A stretch of 27,702 nucleotides of DNA from positions 1 to 27,702 of the IMG/VR virus record IMGVR_UViG_3300029319_000216; one strand, given 5' to 3'. Under the pieces are notes generated by a model. It made no database searches and was not told where the DNA came from. It worked only from the letters and a program-made list of their open reading frames with translations. How positions within the stretch are numbered: position 1 is the first letter of the stretch; every line of letters begins with the position of its first letter. The translations under genes were made by a program, and so were the position numbers. The DNA is from a virus. This document shows positions 7,825-15,428 of this stretch, piece after piece.

Positions 7825-9099
7825 ATGCCGACCAATCTATCGCCAACCTCAACAACAAGCGCCTTAATACTCACATCAACGGGCAGCACAAGTGAAGTAA
7901 CCGCTTCGTTACCAATTGGTGCATATACCGCATCAGCTGAATTTATTAGTGGTGCTGCGGCACAAGTTTCTTATGTATACAAAAAGCTTGGAGGCGATGT
8001 TGTAGACATTGAGCTAACAACGGCGAATGTTTACGCAGCCTATGAAGAAGCAGTCTTAGAATATTCGTACATTATCAACCTTCACCAAGCTAAAAACGTC
8101 TTATCCTCCGTTTTAGGAGAAACAACAGGAACATTTGATCATCGCGGTGAAACTTTAAGTGGCCCGGTTAGCGCTAGTTTAAAATATCCTCGATTTACTC
8201 TCGGATATTCTCGCCGCGTTGGAGACGCCGCTGCAGCAGCCGGCGGTTTTGGTGGAACAACTCCACAGTACTCGGCTTCATTTACAATTGTAGCAAACAA
8301 ACAAGATTATGACGTGCAAGAGATAATTCAAAGCGCTTCAGACTCCGGAGTTGACGACACAGGTGTAACAGTAGATTATTCAGGTAAAATTGATAACAAG
8401 AGGGTGATAGTCACAAAAGTTTTTTACCGTTCTCCAAGAGCAATGTGGAGATTTTATGGTTATTATGGCGGGTTTGGTGTTGTAGGAAACTATTCAACAT
8501 ATGGACAGTTTGCTGATGACTCGACATTTGAAATTATTCCAACATGGCAAAACAAAATGCAAGCCATAATGTACGAAGATTCAATTTACACACGCACATC
8601 ACACTATTCATTTGAGATTATAAACAATAAGTTAAGGCTCTTCCCAACTCCGTCTGACTTTACAATCGGCGACCAGAGTGACAGAATATGGGTTAAATTT
8701 TATGTGGAACAAGGCGCCTTCGATGAGGACGGCACCACTAAGACTGGTATTCAGGGTGTGAACAACATGAACACGTTGCCATTTCACAATATTTCATATG
8801 AAAACATTAACTCTATGGGTAAACAATGGATTCGAAAATATTCTCTTGCGCTTTGCAAGGAGATGTTGGGTCAAATTCGCGGCAAATTTACCACAATGCC
8901 AATTCCCGGTGAATCAGTAACACTAAATCATGCCGAATTGTTATCTCAAGCAAAAGAGGAACAGCAACAGTTAAAAGATAAGCTAACCGAAATGCTGAAA
9001 GAAATGGAATATCCTGCCTTGGCCAAACAGGATCAAGAGATTGCAGATGCATCTTCCAATGTTTTGAAAGTAACACCGCTGCCAATCTTTGTGGGGTAA
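7825..9099 (+). CDS. Putative neck protein, T4 gp13-like
   Basis: A 424-residue protein. AGGAG (7811-7815) lies nine bases before ATG 7825; the ATG at 7821 is in another frame. After a Ser/Thr-rich N-terminus, a helix (VYAAYEEAVLEYSYIINLHQ, about residues 68-87) resembles the helical start of connector and neck proteins. A beta domain follows, with SFEIINNKLRLFPTPS and RIWVKFYVEQG, then a helical end rich in Gln/Glu/Lys. It sits directly before the gp14-like and gp15-like genes, the T4 order 13-14-15, which is the main reason for the gp13 proposal. T4 gp13 is about 309 residues, so this one is longer. It may act at the head-tail joint after DNA packaging. A generic structural protein is the alternative. 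Confidence 0.55.
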   Translation: MPTNLSPTSTTSALILTSTGSTSEVTASLPIGAYTASAEFISGAAAQVSYVYKKLGGDVVDIELTTANVYAAYEEAVLEYSYIINLHQAKNVLSSVLGETTGTFDHRGETLSGPVSASLKYPRFTLGYSRRVGDAAAAAGGFGGTTPQYSASFTIVANKQDYDVQEIIQSASDSGVDDTGVTVDYSGKIDNKRVIVTKVFYRSPRAMWRFYGYYGGFGVVGNYSTYGQFADDSTFEIIPTWQNKMQAIMYEDSIYTRTSHYSFEIINNKLRLFPTPSDFTIGDQSDRIWVKFYVEQGAFDEDGTTKTGIQGVNNMNTLPFHNISYENINSMGKQWIRKYSLALCKEMLGQIRGKFTTMPIPGESVTLNHAELLSQAKEEQQQLKDKLTEMLKEMEYPALAKQDQEIADASSNVLKVTPLPIFVG

Positions 9100-9104
9100 T
9101 ATGA

Positions 9105-9593
9105 ATGTCAAATGAGTGGAAAAATTCTGATGCACCTCCGCCGCCGTTATTTTTAGGCAAAAAAGAGCGAGACTTAGTTAAACAAGTTAACGATGAGCTT
9201 ATTGAAAAGGTTATCGGGCAACAAATTCTGTATTATCCCATTGATATGGTCAATACTGATTTTCATGATCTTTATGGGGAAGCAGTTGAAAAGACTTTTT
9301 TACCACCTATTAGGGTTTACGCGCTTGTTAAGTTTGATGACGAATCCACAAGTTACCTAGACGGAGTTGGAGTTGACAAAGTTTCCCAGATCACCGTTCA
9401 ATTCCACAAAAGACGCATAGAGGAAGATCAGGACATATATGTTAGGGAAGGTGATTTTATATTGTATGGCGATATATACTATGAGATTACAAAGCTGTCG
9501 CAACCCAGAAAACTTTTTGGGCAAGTTGAGGAAACTTTTGAAATAGCTGCGACATGCAAGCGTGCAAGAAAGGGACTTTTTGATGCTACCTAA
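9105..9593 (+). CDS. gp14: Neck protein, T4 gp14-like
   Basis: A 162-residue protein that keeps the core pattern of T4 gp14: GQQILYYPIDMVNTDFHDLYGEA near the start, a central stretch of strands, GDFILYGDIYYEITKLSQPR, and LFGQVEETFEIAA near the end. In T4 gp14 the equivalents are a Y-x-P segment, an FGED turn, EGDLIYFP with FEITWVEP, and a QLGQ segment. T4 gp14 is 256 residues, so this is a shorter version. In T4, gp13 and gp14 form the neck that closes the filled head and accepts the tail. ATG 9105 follows the upstream stop by five bases; an ATG at 9101 in another frame meets a stop after four codons. It overlaps the next gene by 11 bases, suggesting coupled translation. Confidence 0.75.
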   Translation: MSNEWKNSDAPPPPLFLGKKERDLVKQVNDELIEKVIGQQILYYPIDMVNTDFHDLYGEAVEKTFLPPIRVYALVKFDDESTSYLDGVGVDKVSQITVQFHKRRIEEDQDIYVREGDFILYGDIYYEITKLSQPRKLFGQVEETFEIAATCKRARKGLFDAT

Positions 9594-10452
9594 TAATTTT
9601 GACTTTGCCATGATCCCAGAAGGTGTAGGGCGCTATACTTTAAAAGAGGTCGGCTTAACTGCGTCCACTATTGAAGATATTGATTACGCCATTGTGTCGT
9701 GGCTAAAAAATGACTTGAATCTCAGTGTCCGGACCAACGAGGGGCATAAAAAGGTGCCTGTTTTGTGGCAAGCTCCAGAACGCGCCTATCAAGTAAAGAA
9801 CGAAAAAGAACTGAGAGATCAAAATAAGTCTCTTAAATTGCCGCTAATCAGTATTGAGAGAACTAATCTCAACAAAGATCCTGCTAAAAAAGGATCGTTT
9901 CAAGCCCACTTATATTCTGATAAAAAGAATGGACGTTCCGGTAGAATTGTTATTGCTAGAAGAATAGTCGGCGACAAAACTAGAAATTTTGCTGTTGCCA
10001 CCAACACCAGAACTAATACCGGAGCCAACAGGCAAAAGTACACTAATCGAACCAATAAGAAAATAGTTATCCAAACGGTCTCAATACCAATTCCAGTTTA
10101 TGTTGAATTAGAATATAAAATTAGTATAAAAACAGAGTATCAACAGCAGATCAACGAACTTATAACACCTTTCATAACAAGAACGGGACAAATAAATTCT
10201 TTTGTTATGAAGCGTCAGGGGCACACATACGAGGCTTTCATTCAATCAGGATTTGCCTCCAATAATAATGTGGCAACATTAGGAGAAGATACAAGACAAT
10301 TTTCAAGTGATATTTCTATCAATGTTTTAGGGTACTTAATCGGTGATGGAAGCGACAAAGACAGGCCGATCGCTAGAATAGACGAAAATCTTGTAGAGTA
10401 TCAGTTTCCTAATGAATCGGTAGTTCCTGAAGGATTCATTAATTTATCCTGA
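9583..10452 (+). CDS. gp15: Tail sheath stabilizer/completion protein, T4 gp15-like
   Basis: A 289-residue protein. ATG 9583 is preferred over GTG 9562 because AAGAAAGGG (9567-9575) is well placed for it. The gene overlaps the gp14-like gene by 11 bases. The N-terminal part includes WLKNDLNLSV and KVPVLWQAPERAYQ, followed by LKLPLISIERTNL. The later half has IPIPVYVELEYKISIKTEYQ, then QINELITPF, then NVLGYLIGDGSDKDRP. T4 gp15 shows the same sequence of elements: a V-P-I-x-Y/W segment, PR-type strands, MIYELSIFTRYEDDM, a long helix, and WSLTFEVNGWMY. In T4 this protein forms the ring ending tail tube and sheath and joins the tail to the neck. Middle basic residues (about 115-170) are an insertion relative to T4. 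Confidence 0.75.
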   Translation: MLPNNFDFAMIPEGVGRYTLKEVGLTASTIEDIDYAIVSWLKNDLNLSVRTNEGHKKVPVLWQAPERAYQVKNEKELRDQNKSLKLPLISIERTNLNKDPAKKGSFQAHLYSDKKNGRSGRIVIARRIVGDKTRNFAVATNTRTNTGANRQKYTNRTNKKIVIQTVSIPIPVYVELEYKISIKTEYQQQINELITPFITRTGQINSFVMKRQGHTYEAFIQSGFASNNNVATLGEDTRQFSSDISINVLGYLIGDGSDKDRPIARIDENLVEYQFPNESVVPEGFINLS

Positions 10453-10513
10453 CAGTTCAGGAAGTCAAAATGCTTTTTTATTAAAAGTTCAGTATCCTTT
10501 GGAAAGATGAAAT

Positions 10514-10521
10514 ACTATTTA
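10514..10521 (+). promoter_or_regulatory. Candidate late promoter core ACTATTTA (copy 5)
   Basis: An exact copy of the recurring 8-mer in the 120-base gap before the sheath gene, 52 bases from its ATG. The rest of this gap holds only a weak 6-bp hairpin around the previous stop codon (10447-10462). Confidence 0.55.
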
Positions 10522-10572
10522 AATTATGATTGAGACATCAATTCACAGTTTTATTTAAAGAGGGGCACTAAT

Positions 10573-13557
10573 ATGTCAGTTAAAAGTTTCAAGTTTGTAT
10601 CTCCGGGCGTCTTTATCAATGAGATTGATAATTCGTTCATTCCTAGGTCCGCAGATGCAATCGGTCCAGTGGTCATTGGTAGATCAACCCGTGGGCTAGC
10701 AATGACTCCTGTAAAAGTTGAGTCATATTCACAGTTTGTAGAGATGTTTGGAGAGACCGTTCCGGGTAACCGAGGCGGCGATATTTCAAGATATGGAAAT
10801 GAGCAATCTCCTATGTACGGTACGTATGCCGCTAAAGCGTTCTTAAACGCAAACGTTGCACCGCTGACCTACATCCGTCTTCTCGGAACTCAGAACACAA
10901 ACGCCACTTCAGGATATGCCGGCTGGAAGACAGCCAATAACCCAGTTTCGGGTAACGTTTTCAGAGCCGGCGGCGGCAACGTTGATAGCATCGGTGGTGC
11001 ATTCGGCTTGTGGTTGTTCCCATCAGGAAGTGATGATAGCTTCGCTCAAGACTCTGTTGGAACTGGCTCGTTAGCAGCAATTTTTTATGCTGAAAGCGGT
11101 GCATCTATTATGCTTACTGGCGCGATGTATCACGGTGGCCAAAAAGACTTAGGTCTTGGTAAGCCTATTGCAAACGATTCAACCTCTAAAGAGTACACAC
11201 TTGCGATTACATCATCTGATGGTCTAGAAAAAATAGCTATTAGCTTCGACGACACCAGTGAAAACTTTATCCGCAAGGTTGTCAGCACTAACCCACAGCT
11301 AACAACAACTGCTGGTGCCTTCTACCCGTCTTCTTCCGCCAAGAAATATTGGTTAGGAGAAACATTTGAGCAATCATACCGCGCTCATCCAGTCGGCAAC
11401 TATGGAACTTCCCCCTATACTGGCGGTGGAACAGACTTGTCAACTGCACAAGGATACGCTATAATTTTACCAATTGCCAGTGGTTCTTCAGCGGCCACCG
11501 GTCCACAAAACTTACAACAACAAAGTTCACGAGAAGCAGTTGCAGGTTGGTTTATAGGTCAGGATCTTGGAGCCGCCGCCAGCTACTTCCCAGAAAATGC
11601 ACAAAAGCTTTTCAGACTAGTCGGACGCGGCCACGGTTCATGGTTGTCTGAAAACGTTAAAGTTTCAGTTGAAAAAATTCGCCAATCTAATACGACCATT
11701 ACTGATTACGGAACGTTCTCAATTGTTCTTAGATCCCTGTCTGATACTGATAACAAGGTGCAGGTACTTGAAAGATTTGACAACCTAACACTTGATCCAA
11801 CATCACCTGACTTTGTGGCCCGTAGAATTGGCGACAAATATGTTGAATGGGACAACACTGCTCGCAGCCTTAAAACATACGGAGAGTACGATAACCTTTC
11901 TAAGTTTGTCTATGTTGATATGGACTCTACCGTAGAGGCCGGCGGAACCGACCCGCTATTGTTACCATTTGGTTACTACGGCCCTCCGAAGTTTAAAGAT
12001 CTAAACCTTGGAGGCACCGGCAGAGATATATCCACAACCGCTGGTGTATGCGATAAGGATAAGACAACTTATGTACGATCAGCCGCTGGTATTCACTTGG
12101 GCCCAACTGGTTCTGTTATGATTACCGGGTCTCATGTCAATGATGCGGAGACCTTCAAGTTGCTCTCTAAAGGTCTTGCTGGTCTGTTCACGTTCCCAAT
12201 GGCTCGTTTGCGTCTTTCTGCCTCCGATGGCGGCTTAGCAGACCCAACCAATGCATACTTTGGAATGAGTAGCACTCGTGAGGCGTCGGCAACCAGACCA
12301 GATCAGAGCTTAAGAGACTTCCATAGACTCTTGTACGCGTCTTTCCCCGATGATCCAACATCAGCAACAATCAACGGAGTTGATCAGTTTGCTTATATTT
12401 TCTCGCTAGACGACGTTCAGGCACATTCTTCCGACGGAGGATACTACTATCAATCTGGCTCTAGAAAAGGCGAAGGCAGCGTTTCAGGTAAGTCTAACCA
12501 AAATTACAAGACCCTTCTAGATGCAGGTTACGACAGATTCACTGCTCCATTCTGGGGAGGTTTCGATGGATTCGATATTCACCACCCAGACCCTCTTTAC
12601 AACGAGGGGATCGGTGCCAGTGCTACAGAGTTGAACAGCTATGCTTACAATACTTATAGGCAAGCAGTTGATACAGTTGCTGACCCTGAGTCTCTCGATA
12701 TGAACTTGTTACTAGCTCCGGGTCTAACTGTTGACGCACTAACCGGCCACATGGTAGACGTTTGTGAAGAGCGCGGCGACGCACTGGCTCTTATCGACCT
12801 TAAAGATGTATACCACCCGGCACATGAGAAGTACAATTCTAATAAAAAAGACAGAATTGCCACAACTCCAGTTCAGGCCGCAAATGCATTAAGAGATAGA
12901 AGATTGGATTCCTCCTACGGCGCCACATTCTACCCATGGGTTCAGACCCGTGACGACAGAACTGGTCAGCTTGTTTGGATTCCGCCCACAGTTGCCATGG
13001 CAGGTGTCTTGGCTTCCTCGCAAGCTAGTGCAGATGTTTGGTTCGCGCCGGCCGGCTTCAATCGCGGTGGCCTTTCCGACGGAGCAGCTGGAATCCCAGT
13101 TGTCGGTGTAACCGAAAAGCTTTCTTCTAAGGATCGCGACACACTTTACGAAGCTAGAATCAATCCAATTGCTTCATTCCCTTCAAGTGGTATTGTGGTC
13201 TTTGGTCAGAAAACCCTCCAAGAAAGACAGTCGGCTCTAGATAGAATTAACGTTCGCAGACTCGTTATCTACTTGAAGAAGCAGATTTCAGTTCTGTCAA
13301 CTCAGGTTCTCTTTGAACAAAATGTTCAAGCCACTTGGAACAGATTTATCTCACTTGTTGAGCCGTTCCTCGCCAATGTCAAGGTTCAATTTGGTATCAC
13401 TGATTACCGCTTGATACTTGACGAGAGCACAACTACCCCAGACTTAATCGATCAGAACATTCTATATGCGAAGATTATGGTTAAGCCTGCCCGCGCTATC
13501 GAGTACATCGCAATTGACTTTGTGATTGCCTCAACTGGCGCCTCGTTTGACGATTAA
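10573..13557 (+). CDS. gp18: Contractile tail sheath protein, T4 gp18-like
   Basis: A 994-residue protein with GAGGGG (10560-10565) as ribosome binding site. The N-terminus (FVSPGVFINEIDNS, then GPVVIGRSTRG) is the standard start of contractile sheath proteins. The C-terminal ~130 residues are the conserved sheath core, with GIVVFGQKTL, then INVRRLVIYLKKQISV, and then VQFGITDYRLILDE. T4 gp18 is 659 residues; the extra ~330 residues lie between residues about 110 and 640 and are probably surface domains of the sheath. The segment at about residues 710-860 (LAPGLTVDALTGHMV, ERGDALALIDL, FYPWVQTRD) is the usual Rossmann-like sheath domain preceding the C-terminal core. The protein polymerises around the tail tube and contracts during infection. 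Confidence 0.93.
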   Translation: MSVKSFKFVSPGVFINEIDNSFIPRSADAIGPVVIGRSTRGLAMTPVKVESYSQFVEMFGETVPGNRGGDISRYGNEQSPMYGTYAAKAFLNANVAPLTYIRLLGTQNTNATSGYAGWKTANNPVSGNVFRAGGGNVDSIGGAFGLWLFPSGSDDSFAQDSVGTGSLAAIFYAESGASIMLTGAMYHGGQKDLGLGKPIANDSTSKEYTLAITSSDGLEKIAISFDDTSENFIRKVVSTNPQLTTTAGAFYPSSSAKKYWLGETFEQSYRAHPVGNYGTSPYTGGGTDLSTAQGYAIILPIASGSSAATGPQNLQQQSSREAVAGWFIGQDLGAAASYFPENAQKLFRLVGRGHGSWLSENVKVSVEKIRQSNTTITDYGTFSIVLRSLSDTDNKVQVLERFDNLTLDPTSPDFVARRIGDKYVEWDNTARSLKTYGEYDNLSKFVYVDMDSTVEAGGTDPLLLPFGYYGPPKFKDLNLGGTGRDISTTAGVCDKDKTTYVRSAAGIHLGPTGSVMITGSHVNDAETFKLLSKGLAGLFTFPMARLRLSASDGGLADPTNAYFGMSSTREASATRPDQSLRDFHRLLYASFPDDPTSATINGVDQFAYIFSLDDVQAHSSDGGYYYQSGSRKGEGSVSGKSNQNYKTLLDAGYDRFTAPFWGGFDGFDIHHPDPLYNEGIGASATELNSYAYNTYRQAVDTVADPESLDMNLLLAPGLTVDALTGHMVDVCEERGDALALIDLKDVYHPAHEKYNSNKKDRIATTPVQAANALRDRRLDSSYGATFYPWVQTRDDRTGQLVWIPPTVAMAGVLASSQASADVWFAPAGFNRGGLSDGAAGIPVVGVTEKLSSKDRDTLYEARINPIASFPSSGIVVFGQKTLQERQSALDRINVRRLVIYLKKQISVLSTQVLFEQNVQATWNRFISLVEPFLANVKVQFGITDYRLILDESTTTPDLIDQNILYAKIMVKPARAIEYIAIDFVIASTGASFDD

Positions 13558-13561
13558 TAAT

Positions 13562-13580
13562 GTGGGGGTTTTTCCCCCAC
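13562..13580 (+). other. GC-rich hairpin between sheath and tube genes
   Basis: A perfect 7-bp stem GTGGGGG/CCCCCAC with a TTTTT loop starts five bases after the sheath stop codon. No T-run follows, so it is not a typical intrinsic terminator. It may protect or terminate the sheath mRNA 3' end. The candidate promoter at 13584 follows directly. Confidence 0.6.
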
Positions 13581-13583
13581 GCT

Positions 13584-13591
13584 ACTATTTA
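13584..13591 (+). promoter_or_regulatory. Candidate late promoter core ACTATTTA (copy 6)
   Basis: An exact copy of the recurring 8-mer, four bases after the hairpin and 38 bases before the tube gene start. It would give the tail tube its own transcript, separate from the sheath. Confidence 0.55.
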
Positions 13592-13621
13592 AAAATAGAT
13601 ATTCATAGGGAGTAACTTAAT

Positions 13622-14206
13622 ATGCCATTCTGGTCAGAATCGTTCCAAGATCCAGCTTTAAAGGATCCGAAAAGAAAATTTAGATTTACTGTAGAGTTCC
13701 AAGGTGTCTCTGCTGCCATTGGGGGCGCGGTATTGTGGTACGCCAAAACTGTATCAAAGCCTTCATTTCAAATTGCCGCTGCTGAGCACAAGTATTTGAA
13801 TCACACCTTCTATTATCCGGGTTCTGTTACATGGCAGGATGTTAGCGTTACTCTCGTTGACCCAGTTGATCCAGACATGGCAGCAACTTTCTCTGATATT
13901 ATTGTTCAAGGTGGCTATACCCCGCCAAGTGATGCAACTTCTCTCGGTACTATGTCCAAAGGAAAAGCATCCTCTGCGCTAGGATCAGTGATTATTACCC
14001 AAATTGACTCCGATGGCAACCCTTTAGAAACTTGGACCCTTTGGAATGCGTTTATTACAGAAGTTAAATATGGTGACCTAGAATATGGTGGTGACGATTT
14101 AACAGAAATGAGCCTTACTCTCAAGTACGATTGGGCAAGAGTCAAGACAGCCGGCGCTTCTGTTGCAACAGCTGGCTCAGGGCAGCAAGAATTCTTCAAA
14201 GTTTAA
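13622..14206 (+). CDS. gp19: Tail tube protein, T4 gp19-like
   Basis: A 194-residue protein directly after the sheath gene, the usual place for the tube. It carries the T4/phage tube pattern: FRFTVEFQGV near the N-terminus, WYAKTVSKPSFQI, then HKYLNHTFYYPGSVTWQDVSV followed by TLVDPVDPD. The C-terminal half has LETWTLWNAFITEVKYGDLEY and then LTEMSLTLKYDWARV, which matches the closing strands of the tube fold. T4 gp19 is 163 residues. The protein stacks as hexameric rings inside the sheath and forms the DNA channel. The start has GGGAG (13608-13612) upstream. Confidence 0.9.
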   Translation: MPFWSESFQDPALKDPKRKFRFTVEFQGVSAAIGGAVLWYAKTVSKPSFQIAAAEHKYLNHTFYYPGSVTWQDVSVTLVDPVDPDMAATFSDIIVQGGYTPPSDATSLGTMSKGKASSALGSVIITQIDSDGNPLETWTLWNAFITEVKYGDLEYGGDDLTEMSLTLKYDWARVKTAGASVATAGSGQQEFFKV

Positions 14207-14234
14207 TAAGACAAACTAACAAAAGAGGTGTATA

Positions 14235-15104
14235 TTGTCAAGAAATAAGGATCGGATGGGACTTGGTGAAATGCCAACACCCGAGAACGCTGAAGTCCCT
14301 CCGCAAATGATGAACCAAGGAAACAATGATAATCCTTTCTCGTTCATAGTCCCCACAGAGTTCGTAGAACTACCGTCAATGGGCATGTTTTATGCTCAAG
14401 GGCACCCTCTGCATAATCAGACTACGATTGAGATTAAGCAGATGACAGCCAAAGAAGAGGATATTTTAACTTCACGAGCCCTTCTTAAGCAGGGTATTGC
14501 GATTGATCGATTAATATCCAGTATTATAGTTAATAAGTCTATTAATCCTAATACACTATTGGTTGGTGACAGAAATGCGATTCTCATTGCAGCTAGAGTT
14601 TCTGGCTATGGTAATGTTTACGAGACATCAGTTCGTTGTCCAGCATGCGGCGAGACGAACAAGCATATGTTTAACCTAAGCGATCTGTCAACCTATACGG
14701 GCGACGGAATAGATCCCACAGAGATCGAAACCAATAACGATGGGACTTTTAACACTACGTTACCCAAAAGCGGCGTTGAAGTAACATTCAGGCTATTAAA
14801 CGGGCAAGATGAAAAAGCCCTACTTAGTCAGGCTGAGAATGCGCGCAAGAGAAAAGGTAACGAAAACGCGATAACACGACAGCTAAAAAGACTAATCTTG
14901 GCAGTAAACGGCAACACGGAGTTAAAAAATATTAACTATGTTGTCGATAACATGCCATCCTCAGATGCTAGACATTTGAGATTAATGTATAAAATCGCTA
15001 CTCCTAATATCGACATGTCTCAAAAATTTGAGTGTGAATCTTGCGGCCACGAAGAGGACATGGAGGTGCCGCTGACTGCGGACTTTTTTTGGCCTGACCG
15101 ATGA
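14235..15104 (+). CDS. Baseplate hub/assembly protein, T4 gp26-class, with zinc ribbon
   Basis: A 289-residue protein starting at TTG with AGAGGTG (14224-14230) four bases upstream. Residues 38-130 contain VELPSMGMFYAQGHPLHNQT, then the helix KQMTAKEEDILTSRALLKQG, then VGDRNAILIAARVSGYG. This is the pattern of the T4-type baseplate hub protein annotated gp26 in many T4-like phages. Two CxxC pairs (C135/C138 and C267/C270) probably bind zinc. It lies between tail tube and tape measure, where other tailed phages encode tail assembly chaperones. The last codons contain a seven-T run (15084-15090) that could shift ribosomes into the next frame. The gp26 label is from memory of the family, and a chaperone-type role is also possible. 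Confidence 0.65.
   Translation: MSRNKDRMGLGEMPTPENAEVPPQMMNQGNNDNPFSFIVPTEFVELPSMGMFYAQGHPLHNQTTIEIKQMTAKEEDILTSRALLKQGIAIDRLISSIIVNKSINPNTLLVGDRNAILIAARVSGYGNVYETSVRCPACGETNKHMFNLSDLSTYTGDGIDPTEIETNNDGTFNTTLPKSGVEVTFRLLNGQDEKALLSQAENARKRKGNENAITRQLKRLILAVNGNTELKNINYVVDNMPSSDARHLRLMYKIATPNIDMSQKFECESCGHEEDMEVPLTADFFWPDR
15084..15090 (+). promoter_or_regulatory. Seven-T run, candidate +1 or -2 frameshift site
   Basis: The zero-frame reading is GAC TTT TTT TGG CCT GAC CGA TGA. A slip of +1 (or -2) on the T run leads into an open frame reading GLTDEY and continuing as the 79-residue ORF. The shifted frame is open from 15076, so the overlap can be read through. Tail chaperone genes just before tape measures often use such shifts. 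Confidence 0.4.
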
Positions 15105-15108
15105 ATAC

Positions 15109-15348
15109 ATGGAGAACGTGTATGAACAGTTCTTCTTTTTAAAATACAGTGGTGGCTGGTCAATCTCAGAAGCCTATAATTTACCTATTGGGCTGAGAGA
15201 TTGGTTTGTTAAACGTTTAATTAAACAGCTAGAGACAGAAAGAGAAATAATTGAAAAATCCTCTAAAAGTAGAGGATCGGCTTTTGGTGGCACACAAACA
15301 TTAAGCGCCCATAATCAGCCTCCCACGCCACCGGGGATGCCAGAATAA
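15109..15348 (+). CDS. Small tail-assembly-like protein, possibly made by frameshift from the gp26-like gene
   Basis: From ATG 15109 it has 79 residues: NVYEQFFFLKYSGGWSISEA, then YNLPIGLRDWFVKRLIKQLE, then a Gln/Pro-rich tail. No ribosome binding site precedes this ATG. The frame stays open upstream through codons for FFGLTDEY, overlapping the end of the gp26-like gene. Its composition (aromatic patch, NLP-x-x-x-R-x-W, charged helix) is like small proteins encoded just before tape measures in other phages. It could be made by coupling after the stop at 15104 or as a gp26-like fusion by frameshift. A weak terminator follows, before the tape measure. The family was not firmly identified. Confidence 0.65.
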   Translation: MENVYEQFFFLKYSGGWSISEAYNLPIGLRDWFVKRLIKQLETEREIIEKSSKSRGSAFGGTQTLSAHNQPPTPPGMPE

Positions 15349-15357
15349 ACCGTTAAA

Positions 15358-15383
15358 GGCAAGATCATGAATCTTGTCTTTTT
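15358..15383 (+). terminator. Weak intrinsic terminator before tape measure gene
   Basis: An 8-bp stem (15358-15365 with 15371-15378, one G-T wobble) with a CATGA loop is followed by five T. It starts ten bases after the small ORF. No ACTATTTA copy follows, so the tape measure may depend on read-through. Confidence 0.7.
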
Positions 15384-15428
15384 CTGTTTATCACTAATTA
15401 CTAATGCTACGAATGCGAGGGCTTCAAA

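Noticed and set aside
9562-9582. GTG 9562 as start of the gp15-like gene
   Set aside because: It would extend the overlap with the gp14-like gene, and the purine-rich stretch at 9567-9575 fits ATG 9583 much better.
10447-10462. Inverted repeat TCCTGA/TCAGGA as a terminator after the gp15-like gene
   Set aside because: The stem is only 6 bp, overlaps the stop codon, and the nearest T-run is 11 bases further on.
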